Of a stretch of DNA of 64,000 nt, positions 1-8,028 are shown piece by piece. Numbering within the stretch: position 1 is the first letter of the stretch; every line of letters begins with the position of its first letter. This stretch comes from JARKPK01 sp964631235. GTDB lineage: Bacteria; Planctomycetota; Planctomycetia; Pirellulales; Thermoguttaceae. Location: assembly GCA_964631235.1 (NCBI GenBank), contig CAZVZX010000022.1, positions 1-64,000 of the forward strand, in the 5' to 3' direction. A model generated the notes under the pieces. It was given only the letters and a program-made list of their open reading frames with translations. It was not told the DNA's origin and made no database searches. Both the position numbers and the translations under genes were made by a program.

Positions 1-523
1 GCGGGTAGGTTCCCTCCTGCTCGATGGGATTCTGCGTGGCCAGCACGAAAAACGGGTCGGGAAGCTTGTGCCGCACCCGCCCGACGGTCACCTGCCGCTC
101 TTGCATGGCTTCGAGCAAAGCCGCCTGGGTTTTGGGCGGAGTTCGGTTGATTTCGTCGGCCAAAATGACATTGCTGAACAAGGGCCCTTCCAGAAAGCGA
201 AACTCGCGTTCGCCGGTCGCCTTGTTCTCTTCGATCACGTCGGTGCCCGTAATGTCGGCGGGCATCAAATCGGGAGTGAACTGAATGCGGCTGAACGTGA
301 GGTTCAACGTGCGGCTCAACGTGCTGATCATCAACGTTTTCGCCAGCCCAGGAACGCCTTCCAGAAGGCAGTGGCTGCGTGCGAACAGCGAAATCAACAG
401 TTCTTCGATCACTTGGTTCTGTCCGACGATCACTTGCGCGAGTTGCTCGGTAATCGTCTGTTTCGCTTTGCCGAGCCGTTCGATGGCCGCCGCTCCGCCG
501 GCCTTGATGTTTTGTTCGTTCAT
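1..523 (-). CDS. MoxR-family AAA+ ATPase, C-terminal part beyond the window
   Basis: Reading leftward from an ATG at 523, preceded by a GAGG Shine-Dalgarno, the frame runs off the left edge after about 174 codons. It encodes the N-terminal half of a MoxR ATPase: Walker A GVPGLAKT, the IQFTPDLMPADITG stretch, Walker B ILADEINR, and LATQNPIEQEGTYP at the edge. MoxR proteins are cytoplasmic chaperone-like AAA+ ATPases thought to mature or insert partner complexes, often encoded with DUF58 and von Willebrand A proteins. It lies 124 bp downstream of the squalene-cyclase-repeat gene on the same strand, so co-transcription is likely. Any DUF58 partner would lie outside the window. Confidence 0.93.
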   Translation of the reverse strand, partial: MNEQNIKAGGAAAIERLGKAKQTITEQLAQVIVGQNQVIEELLISLFARSHCLLEGVPGLAKTLMISTLSRTLNLTFSRIQFTPDLMPADITGTDVIEENKATGEREFRFLEGPLFSNVILADEINRTPPKTQAALLEAMQERQVTVGRVRHKLPDPFFVLATQNPIEQEGTYP

Positions 524-647
524 AGAGGTTTCCTCAGTGCGTGATGATGAAAATGTTCGTCGGCGACCGAATACGGCTGTTCGGCCGGCGACAGACGCCA
601 CGTTCGTCACAAGCCGGCGATCGTCGGCCGCGCCGTCCCCGGCCGAT

Positions 648-1697
648 TCAACGCTGGTAAATCGGCAGGGCGGCGCGGTCCAACTGCAAAATGGTCAGGT
701 TGATGGCCGTCGTGTACACCGCGCCGATGTAGCCCTGCGTCCATGAGCCATCGCTCCCCTGTTCGTTGAGAATCCGCTGAAAGACCTTCGCACGATAGTC
801 TTCCCAAGCTTTGCCGCCTTCGCGATACACCACTTGGGCGTAGTAGTAGTGCGCGTAATGCCAATGGCCGAAGCCTTCGTTCGAAATGTTGTCGAGGTTC
901 TTCTTGCAATAGTTGAGCACGCGGGGCACGTATTCGCCGTCGTATTCGCCAGCGTTGTACAGGCACGCGATGGCCGCCGCGCTGATCGCCGGTCGGCCGC
1001 CGCCGCCATGCGAGTTGTATTGCACGCCGCCGTCGGGCAAGGTGCATTTGTGGATGTAGTTGATCGCCTTGTCGATGATCTCGCGGGGCACAACGATTCC
1101 CGCGTTCCGGCAGCCGCGCAGTCCCTGAACTTGGGTGATCGTCGTCGAACCCTCGTCGAATCCGCCGCCGTCCTTGGCGCTGACATAGCCCCAGCCGCCG
1201 GCGGGCGTTTGGGCTTGACCGGTGAAAACGACGGCGCGCGTCAGCACGTCGATCAGCTCCGCGCGGCGGTCGGCGTCTTCTTCTTCGCCGAGCACTTGCG
1301 AGAGGAACAACATCGAAAACCCGTGGCCGTATGTGTAGCGATCGTCGCGCGTCGGATCACCGATCAGCCCGTTGCTGCGGCTGCGGCTAATCAGATAATT
1401 GACCGCGCGGCGAATGTTTTCCGCATAGCGGCCTTGGGTTGTCGTCGAGCCTTCCGCCAGCAGCGCCGTGCCGGCCAAGGCCGTCATTGCCGTGGGGTAA
1501 CGTCCGCCTTGCGACGCCTGCCAATGGCCGACGCGCGATTGATTCCGAGCCAGCCAATCGAGTCCGCGTTCGACAGCTTTCCGCACGTCCGCTTCCTTCG
1601 GCCCTGCGCCGATCGCCGAACGCGACGCACCGCACCAACAAATGGAAAGGGCGACGGCCGCTGCAATCACTACCAATCCCTGCCGCGTCATCATCAT
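648..1697 (-). CDS. Secreted prenyltransferase/squalene-oxidase-repeat protein
   Basis: A protein of about 349 residues with an N-terminal signal peptide (hydrophobic residues 8-22, AGA-type cleavage near 30). The mature part carries several alpha/alpha-barrel repeats of the squalene-cyclase/prenyltransferase fold, seen as recurring GxW or DGGV/DGSW turns such as AGGWGY, PDGGVQY and SDGSWTQG. No DxDD or DCTAE catalytic motif of true cyclases is visible, so enzymatic cyclisation is doubtful; a structural or binding role outside the cytoplasm is my inference. The start is one of three consecutive ATGs (1697, 1694, 1691), with AGGAG just upstream; spacing favours the second or third. It precedes moxR and follows the PQQ/TPR gene on the same strand. 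Confidence 0.85.
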   Translation of the reverse strand: MMMTRQGLVVIAAAVALSICWCGASRSAIGAGPKEADVRKAVERGLDWLARNQSRVGHWQASQGGRYPTAMTALAGTALLAEGSTTTQGRYAENIRRAVNYLISRSRSNGLIGDPTRDDRYTYGHGFSMLFLSQVLGEEEDADRRAELIDVLTRAVVFTGQAQTPAGGWGYVSAKDGGGFDEGSTTITQVQGLRGCRNAGIVVPREIIDKAINYIHKCTLPDGGVQYNSHGGGGRPAISAAAIACLYNAGEYDGEYVPRVLNYCKKNLDNISNEGFGHWHYAHYYYAQVVYREGGKAWEDYRAKVFQRILNEQGSDGSWTQGYIGAVYTTAINLTILQLDRAALPIYQR

Positions 1698-1880
1698 CTC
1701 TCCTGACGAAAAGACTGTTGGAATCCTGATCCCGCGCTGCTCGGTCGTGCGAAACCGCCGTTGGGCCTGTTCTTTGCAACTAAGTCGTTCACGCTTCTTT
1801 TTGCGGCCGGTTCTCTTCCGTTCCACTTTTGTCCGTTGCCGTAGCGCCGGCTGTCGGCCCGTTGCCTTGCCACCGACCGA

Positions 1881-4800
1881 TCAGCCCGGCCCGTCGGCGG
1901 GCACCATGATCGCCTCGGGTACCGAGTCTTCTCCGTCCGCCCCCGGAATCGCCTCGGGCAAGGCGCGGCCCAGGGCCTTCAACATCGCTTGGCTCGGCGA
2001 AAGCTTCTTTTTCGGCGTTGCAGGTTGGGCGGGCTTCTCGGGCTCAGCCGGCCACGGATCGTCCGTCAATTTCAACGTGACCGTCTGTTGTTGCAATCGC
2101 AGCTCGATGGCGTTCTTCGAGCGGTCCATAGCGATTTCAAATGTGGCCGAGGCGCCTTCGATCTTTTCGTCGCAAACCAGTCGGCCGGTTCGTTTATCGA
2201 TGCCGTTGATAATGACCTGCTGCTTGACGAACGACGCGCCCGACTGAATGTACTCTTGTGCGGCCAGGAACATGATCGGGCAACTCTGCGGTTGCAGCGG
2301 CGCTTGATACAGCCCTTCGATGGCGACCGGATTCGGCCAAGCCGGCTTTCCGTCCAAGTCGAACCCGAATGCGTAGCCCCACGGCTGGAACTGAACCATC
2401 ACTCCGGGCAGCGGCTGAAGGTTGCGGTTTCGCGGCGTAATCCGCGGCTGATTCGAGGTAACCACCACCAAGCGATCGGCATATCGTTGACACGACACAT
2501 TCCACAGGTTGCCGAAGCCTCCGGTAACCTCGATTGTGTGATCGCCCAGGACTTTTCCGTCTGAAAGCGATACCATCACGATTCTCGCTTTCTTGTCCAC
2601 CTCTTCGCAAATGACGGCCAACTCGTCGCTAACGACGTCGGCCTGAGCCCGATCGCCGAACTTCAACGGACCCCAAATCGTCTTCTGCTCCCACGGATCG
2701 AGACATTCGAGCGTCCGCTGACTGTCGTGGCGGCGCCAAAGCACGATGTTTCGGCCGAACGCCGCCAGGCACGAAACGCTGATCGGAACGTATTTCCGCG
2801 CGCCGCGAGAGTCGTGATAGTATTCATTGGGCCCGGGCGTCGAACGCGGGATCGGCCGCTTGCCCACGACCGTCCCATCGACGGCCCGAAGAACCGTCGC
2901 CTCTGTTTGGTCCGAAGGCAACGCGAAGACGAACTCGTCGTCGCCGAACAGCTCGCAATTGGCCGGCAAATTCGAATTCGTCCAAAGCGGTGCGCCCGTC
3001 AGCGAGTCGATGGCGCAGAGCGTTCGGAAACGCTGGAAACACAGCGTTCGCGAGGTGGCCGGCCCCACCCCGTTCATGCGGTTGTTCATTCGATTCGAAT
3101 GAAACTGCTGAAGCATCCAAGGCATGACGTTCCAGAGTTGCACGGGCATGCCCCGGGCCGCCGCCAGGTTCAACCCGATGCTCATGTCATGGTCCCAAAG
3201 CACTGTCCCCGGCTTGTTGCCGCCGGTGCCCAGGGCGTCGATGGCGATGATCCGGAACCCGAGCGACATGAGCAACAAATGCCCGTGCGCCGCCCCATCG
3301 ACCGCAGGGCGGTTGAAGAAGACGTTGTCCGATTGGCCGATGGAACAACGCCACAGCTCGTTTCCGGCAGCGTCGCGTGCGGCGAAGGCCCGCTGATTTT
3401 GATCGAACATGACACTCCGGTCTTCCATGAACGGTTTTGACGAGCCTTGGAATCGCACGCCGAGGCGGCCGTAGGTCGGCTGACGCGCAGACTTGCCCTT
3501 TTCGGTGGAAACGACGACCTTGCCTTGCGGCCACTGGGGCTCCGAGCGGAGCAGCGCAGATATCGGGCCGTCCGAGGGCAACGAAGCGATCAGTGCCGCG
3601 CCGGTCTTGCCATCGAGGCACACCACATCGGCGAACTGCTCGGCGATCATCCGGTAGCACGCGGCAGCCTCAGTATGCTTGCCGGCCTTTTCCATCAGTC
3701 GGGCAATGCGCGCCAGCGCCGGGCCGGCCAACGCTTTGTCGTTCGATGCGACATCGGGCCAAAGAAGCGATTCGGCTTCGAGCAGTCGATCGGCAGCGGC
3801 CAATCGTTCGGCCAGGGCGAAACGGTATGATTGACCGTGCGTGTCGAAGGTCAGTAAGTCGAAGGCCTTGCGCAGTTCAAGCGGATCGTTCGATTTTAGA
3901 GCAGCCTCGACGCGGCGGTTGACCGCCAATCGCACTTGTTCCTGAACCTCGGGGCCGACATGGCGCATCACGCTCGAAAGCCGTGCCAGCGCCCAACGAT
4001 CGCGCCGCACGAAATGGCCCGTGGCAACGGCGTCGAGTTGACGGTCGCCGCCGATCGAATCGAGCAACCGCAGGTAGGCCTCGACGGCCGCCGCATGATC
4101 GCCGGCCGCGTGCAAGCCCTCGGCCAAAACCCTTTGCAATGCGCTTTGCTCGGCGGGCGAATCGCACAGTTCCGCGATTTGCGGCACCAGCGGACGATAC
4201 TCGGCAAATTGCCGACGAAGGCCGTCCAAATACGCATCGCGCAGCAACCCCTTCGTCCGCGGGTCGGGATCGGCCTGAAAGGCGCGCCGCAACGAATCGA
4301 CCGCTTCGGCGATCTTGCCGCGGTCCAAAAGGATCTCGCCCTGGAGAGCCAATGCGGCCGGATCGTTCTTGTCCCGGGCAAATCGCTTTTGAACTTCGTT
4401 CTCGGCCGACTGGCGCAGGTAGAACGTTTCCACACCGTCGAATCCCTGAGAGAGCACTCGACCACGGTAGCACACCAGGTTTCCCGGCACCTGACCGTTG
4501 CGCGATCGTACTGTTTCCACCACCTGCCCGGTGCCGAGATCGACGGCCGCGATTGTTGCATTCGACAGCGGAACATAATACTTGCCATCGCTGGCGAAGC
4601 CCTGTCCGCTGAGGCACGCCTCGTCGGGGTAGAGGGTCGTTTGGCCGTTCCAGCCCGGCTTCCCGTCGCTGAGCCGCAGGCCGCGCATGCCGCGACGACC
4701 GGCGAGCACGACCAATTCGCTGGTGACATGGGCGACGAAAATGTCGTCTTGTTGCTTCTCGGACCACAACAACTTGCCATCGCCCAGGCTGAGGCAATGA

Positions 4801-6629
4801 ATCCGATTCGACTCGGCCGGCGTGATCAGCACGCGACCCTCGACAATGATTGGAATACTTTCGGCCCAACGAACCGGAACGCTTTGCCCCGGCTGGATTA
4901 CCCCCTGCATTCGCAGCATCATGTGCTGATTGAAGTCATAGTCGCGGCGATAACGGTACCCCCACAGAAGCGAACGGCTGGCGAGATCAACAGCGACCAC
5001 CGCCCCGACTGCGGTCGGGCAAACCAGTACTCCATCGGCATACGACGGCGTAATTCCGGCGATTCGCCGCGAGGGATCTTCGATCAGGCTGGTTTCCGAA
5101 TTGGCCAGCGGCTGTTGCCAAAGCAAGTTGCCCGTTTGGGCGTCGAGTACGATCAGGCTGACCGTTCCTTCGCTCTTCGTTTCCGCCAAAACATACAGTT
5201 GCCCCATCAAGGGCAACGGTGGACCGAGAAAGAACGTGTCGGCAAGCCGCAGGGCGAACTGGTCGGAAGGACCGCCGACATGCCACTTGAGTTTGCCGGT
5301 TCGCAGATCGTGGGCGGCGAGGCGGTTGCAGGCGACCGGGGTATTGTTCTGCACGACCCGTCCGCCGACCACAACCATCCGGTTGTTCGGAACCACCGCC
5401 CCAAAACCGAGATCTTCGACGCTGAACACGAGCTGACCGTCGCTGCTCAGGCTGCCGAAGGTGGCGTCGTCGCCAACCCGTTGGCCCAACCCGATCAGCA
5501 TTTGCGGCTGCTTGAGCAGCGATTCCGGCGAGTTGCGCCCCAACAGGTTTTCCCAGACGTCGTCAACCGGCGCTTCCCAGAGCCGCTTGCCCGACTCGAA
5601 ATCGACCGCTAAGAGGTTTCGGGCCGTGCGCATCAATACGATGTCGTTGACCACCAACGGATGAAAGCCGGGCAGGAGCGACTGATCTTGCTCTGTGAAC
5701 ACCTGACGAACTTGGCGAATCGTCTCTTCCAGTGCCGGATCGTCGGCGAGGGCGACTCGCCACAGCATGTTCATCAACGGCGCCCCGCCCGAGACGGCCG
5801 CGGTACGCGCCGGATTGCCTCGCCGCATCAACCAGCGGTCTGTTTGTTGTTCTTCGGCTAGGCCGAGTTGCCCGGAGATGCCCAGCAACCAGTCCACCGC
5901 CTTCGACTTTTCATCGAAGAAGGCAACCTCCCGTCCGGCAATGATGAGCGTCCGTTGCGGCCGCGAGTCCTTTAGGCGAATCAAAACGTCTTGCGCCTTT
6001 TCGTGAGCGCCCGATTGCACCCAGCCGACGGCGCACGCCAACGAAAGCATCGGCTCAAACCGCGCGGTGTTCGGACAGGTGTCGGACAGTCGTTGCAGAA
6101 CCAGCGCGGCTGCCAACGGGCGACCATGATTGAGATGATCGAGTCCTAAGAGAAACGCCGCCTCGTAGCCGGCGTCGGTGTGAAAGAACCGGCGTGCCAC
6201 GTACGCCAGCCCGTCGGCATCGGCCGAGGCGATGGCTTCATCCAACGCGCGTCGGGCCTTGGCCCCGTAGCTCAGGCGATACAGCTCCAGCCCGCGAGCG
6301 GGCATCGATCCGATCAGCCGCTGCGCCTCGTTCTTCACGCTGCGGTGGACGGCCTCCTTCCGATCGACTTGGAAGAAGGCATCTTCTTCCTGCTCGAGCA
6401 CTGCGTCGAGCAACCGAACCGCCTCGGCATACTGCTCCTCAGCGATCAGTTGCTTGGCCTGATTGAGGTTCTGAATGGTGCTTCGCTGCGGCGGCACGAA
6501 AACGTTTTCGACCTCGCCCTCCTTCTCTCCCCCGCTGCCGCGAGCGCGGAAGATTTGAGCGGAGGCCGGCATGCCCGCCTCGAAGACCGCAAACAAAATG
6601 AGTGCCAACAACGCACGACCGAAATTCAC
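1881..6629 (-). CDS. Giant secreted TPR / PQQ-type beta-propeller protein
   Basis: 1582 residues, GTG start behind a GGGAGAG purine-rich site, with a signal peptide (hydrophobic 5-22, cleavage near ASA-Q at 25). Order: helical TPR-like region about 50-220; a first set of WD/PQQ-type blades about 270-700 (GKRLWEAPVDD, GKLKWHVGG, GNLLWQQPL, GKLLWSEKQ); a helical TPR region about 740-1000; a second propeller about 1080-1550 (GNELWRCSIG, GAPLWTNSN). Such exported propeller proteins are common in planctomycetes. They need not bind PQQ, and I see no dehydrogenase active site. It may be a large binding or scaffold protein in the periplasm. It probably starts the leftward transcription unit with the squalene-cyclase-repeat gene and moxR. 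The promoter-operator at 6968-7027 points at it, leaving a leader of about 350 nt. Confidence 0.87.
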   Translation of the reverse strand: MNFGRALLALILFAVFEAGMPASAQIFRARGSGGEKEGEVENVFVPPQRSTIQNLNQAKQLIAEEQYAEAVRLLDAVLEQEEDAFFQVDRKEAVHRSVKNEAQRLIGSMPARGLELYRLSYGAKARRALDEAIASADADGLAYVARRFFHTDAGYEAAFLLGLDHLNHGRPLAAALVLQRLSDTCPNTARFEPMLSLACAVGWVQSGAHEKAQDVLIRLKDSRPQRTLIIAGREVAFFDEKSKAVDWLLGISGQLGLAEEQQTDRWLMRRGNPARTAAVSGGAPLMNMLWRVALADDPALEETIRQVRQVFTEQDQSLLPGFHPLVVNDIVLMRTARNLLAVDFESGKRLWEAPVDDVWENLLGRNSPESLLKQPQMLIGLGQRVGDDATFGSLSSDGQLVFSVEDLGFGAVVPNNRMVVVGGRVVQNNTPVACNRLAAHDLRTGKLKWHVGGPSDQFALRLADTFFLGPPLPLMGQLYVLAETKSEGTVSLIVLDAQTGNLLWQQPLANSETSLIEDPSRRIAGITPSYADGVLVCPTAVGAVVAVDLASRSLLWGYRYRRDYDFNQHMMLRMQGVIQPGQSVPVRWAESIPIIVEGRVLITPAESNRIHCLSLGDGKLLWSEKQQDDIFVAHVTSELVVLAGRRGMRGLRLSDGKPGWNGQTTLYPDEACLSGQGFASDGKYYVPLSNATIAAVDLGTGQVVETVRSRNGQVPGNLVCYRGRVLSQGFDGVETFYLRQSAENEVQKRFARDKNDPAALALQGEILLDRGKIAEAVDSLRRAFQADPDPRTKGLLRDAYLDGLRRQFAEYRPLVPQIAELCDSPAEQSALQRVLAEGLHAAGDHAAAVEAYLRLLDSIGGDRQLDAVATGHFVRRDRWALARLSSVMRHVGPEVQEQVRLAVNRRVEAALKSNDPLELRKAFDLLTFDTHGQSYRFALAERLAAADRLLEAESLLWPDVASNDKALAGPALARIARLMEKAGKHTEAAACYRMIAEQFADVVCLDGKTGAALIASLPSDGPISALLRSEPQWPQGKVVVSTEKGKSARQPTYGRLGVRFQGSSKPFMEDRSVMFDQNQRAFAARDAAGNELWRCSIGQSDNVFFNRPAVDGAAHGHLLLMSLGFRIIAIDALGTGGNKPGTVLWDHDMSIGLNLAAARGMPVQLWNVMPWMLQQFHSNRMNNRMNGVGPATSRTLCFQRFRTLCAIDSLTGAPLWTNSNLPANCELFGDDEFVFALPSDQTEATVLRAVDGTVVGKRPIPRSTPGPNEYYHDSRGARKYVPISVSCLAAFGRNIVLWRRHDSQRTLECLDPWEQKTIWGPLKFGDRAQADVVSDELAVICEEVDKKARIVMVSLSDGKVLGDHTIEVTGGFGNLWNVSCQRYADRLVVVTSNQPRITPRNRNLQPLPGVMVQFQPWGYAFGFDLDGKPAWPNPVAIEGLYQAPLQPQSCPIMFLAAQEYIQSGASFVKQQVIINGIDKRTGRLVCDEKIEGASATFEIAMDRSKNAIELRLQQQTVTLKLTDDPWPAEPEKPAQPATPKKKLSPSQAMLKALGRALPEAIPGADGEDSVPEAIMVPADGPG

Positions 6630-6967
6630 TGTTCGCTCTCTCCCTCGCTGCGGTGTTCAAACGCGAACCGCCGGCAATCGAACCAACAGGTTGATCTTCG
6701 ACGCGGACGGGCGAACGCTGCGAGCCTGCCCAATCGGCGGGAACCGAAGCGGCGGCTGCCCGCCCATGCGGCCACGACTTTCACAGTCTCAATCGCTTGG
6801 CCTGTCGCGCGGTAAACGGCGGTCATCCGCGGAGCATCCTGCAATTGTACGTTCTTGGCGGGCAGAAGTCGCCGGAAAGCGTGCTCGGATAGAAACTTGT
6901 TGCCGTCACGAAAACGCCCGAACTTGGGGGGCGCGCCGGGCAAATTCCGAAACCCCTGCCGCACTGA

Positions 6968-7027
6968 GGGAACCAAACAACCTACATTTGTAGTTGGTTG
7001 GTTCCCGGTTGTCAACTACATCTGTAG
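6968..7027 (-). promoter_or_regulatory. Sigma-70 promoter with paired BlaI/MecI-type operator dyads
   Basis: On the minus strand, TTGACA (7015-7010) and TACAAA (6992-6987) are separated by exactly 17 bp. Two 12-bp near-identical dyads of the form CTACA-N2-TGTAG lie at 6982-6993, covering the -10 element, and at 7016-7027, abutting the -35. Their centres are 34 bp apart. TACA/TGTA half-sites are the known recognition core of BlaI/MecI/CopY-family repressors, so repression by such a protein is inferred. The downstream dyad is also the centre of a longer imperfect palindrome spanning 6968-7006. No blaI-like gene is in the window. The first gene in the direction of transcription is the propeller protein starting at 6629. 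Confidence 0.7.
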
Positions 7028-7150
7028 TCAATTTGACGGAAACTCGGCTTTTCGAGTTCCACAACGGGCGAAGGATTTCTGGTTCGAGCACGCAATAAAG
7101 TCAATTCTTGGGCCGAAGTGAGGTTGCCTGGGCCATTGATCGCCTCAGTA

Positions 7151-7247
7151 GTCTCCCACAAGCGCCGAAGCGGTCGCTGGCGCTGGGGAGCGGCCGATTG
7201 CACGCAGTTCCCGTTGGAACCATTTTCCGTTTTTCGCTGTTTATTGG
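7151..7247 (+). repeat. Dispersed ~100-bp intergenic repeat, copy A
   Basis: It matches the other copies over its whole length. Shared blocks are the 5' GTCTCCCACAA, the central GGAGCGGCCGATTGC, and the 3' block TTCCCGTTGGAACC followed by TTTTCCGTTTTTCGC and TTTATT. It lies upstream of HU in the same orientation. Confidence 0.75.
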
Positions 7248-7348
7248 GGGAGCCGCCCGAGGCGATGCCGACGATCTCGCCACCGGCGGTTGATTTGAAC
7301 GTCTTGGGGGCGAACCCAGGCTCGGACGCGGTCGAACAGGCGGAATTG

Positions 7349-7388
7349 GGCCGGTTTTTCCAGATTTTCTCGGAAAACCGGCCTTTTT
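7349..7388 (+). terminator. Strong rho-independent terminator, rightward
   Basis: The 10-bp stem GGCCGGTTTT / AAAACCGGCC (7349-7358 with 7374-7383), extendable by further pairs, is followed directly by five T residues (7384-7388). It is directional, since the other strand has no T tract. No plus-strand gene ends before it; it lies 175 bp upstream of HU, so it ends either an unrecognised short transcript or a conditional HU leader. Confidence 0.8.
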
Positions 7389-7562
7389 CGCCATGTCCCT
7401 AGTTGCAATTTCCGAAAAAGCGTCTTAAATCATCACGTCCACACCAACGGACGGACTTTTTTGTTGCCGGCGACAAACGGGTCGAAGTAGGTCGCTCGAC
7501 CGCTTTCGTTTTCGCCGGGCGATTCCCGTTTCCTCTCACCTCGCATGGAGGGTTTGCAACCC

Positions 7563-7886
7563 ATGGCTAAAGCATCTGGAGCGAAGAAGGCGCCGAGCAA
7601 GACTGAGATTTACGCCGCCATCGCGGAAAAGACCGGCGTGACCAAGAAGCAGGTCGGGGCCGTCTTGGACGCCTTGGTCGAGGAAATCAAGAAGGCGATG
7701 AGCAACCGCGGTGCGGGCGTCTTCGCCATTCCCGGTTTGGTCAAGATCGAGAAGAAGAAGATCCCCGCCAAGCCGGCTCGTAAGGGCGTGATGGTTCTCG
7801 GCCAACTTCGCGACATTCCGGCCAAGCCGGCGTCGGTCAAGGTCAAGGTGCGGGCCTTGAAGGCGCTGAAAGACATGGTTCAGTAA
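7563..7886 (+). CDS. HU/IHF-family DNA-binding protein
   Basis: 107 residues, a small basic nucleoid protein that bends DNA as a dimer. The N-terminal helices (SKTEIYAAIAEKTGVTKKQV, AVLDALVEEIKKAM) are followed by the beta-arm region with the GAGVFAIPGLVKI strand and a basic arm rich in Lys/Pro (IPAKPARKG). It ends in an extended Lys-rich C-terminus (KVRALKALKDMV), slightly longer than the 90-residue enteric HU. An in-frame ATG at 7545 overlaps the GGAGGG ribosome site, so 7563 is the likely start. It is convergent with the GH5 gene. Confidence 0.93.
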   Translation: MAKASGAKKAPSKTEIYAAIAEKTGVTKKQVGAVLDALVEEIKKAMSNRGAGVFAIPGLVKIEKKKIPAKPARKGVMVLGQLRDIPAKPASVKVKVRALKALKDMVQ

Positions 7887-7949
7887 TCAGTAATCGGTCC
7901 GGTTCGGTACCGGGGCGATTCATTGACCGAACGCAAGAGAGAGCCAAGT

Positions 7950-7987
7950 GCTGCGCGCCGTCGTTTCAACCGACGACGGCGCGCAGC
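7950..7987. terminator. Perfect 15-bp hairpin between convergent HU and GH5 genes
   Basis: The arms at 7950-7964 and 7973-7987 pair over 15 bp (GCTGCGCGCCGTCGT and its complement) around an 8-nt loop. There is no long T tract on either side. Its position 63 bp after HU and 42 bp beyond the GH5 stop suggests a shared transcription stop. Confidence 0.65.
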
Positions 7988-8028
7988 ATCTCATCTGGCA
8001 AGATCATGCGGGTTCCTGTCGCGGCGGT

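Larger units (their letters stand above)
6630..7562. other. Intergenic region between the propeller gene and HU
   Basis: No convincing coding frame. It holds, in order, a leader of about 350 bp for the leftward propeller gene, the promoter with BlaI/MecI-like boxes (6968-7027), a small perfect hairpin (AACTCG/CGAGTT near 7040-7057), one copy of the dispersed 100-bp repeat (7151-7247), a strong rightward intrinsic terminator (7349-7388), and about 175 bp leading to HU. Confidence 0.7.

Noticed and set aside
648..1697. True squalene-hopene cyclase
   Set aside because: The repeats fit the fold, but the protein is secreted, half the usual length and lacks a DxDD motif.
3936..5612. A 558-codon open frame on the plus strand
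   Set aside because: It lies wholly opposite the propeller gene, whose domains are clear. The frame is kept open by GC-rich codon bias and its product looks like no protein family.
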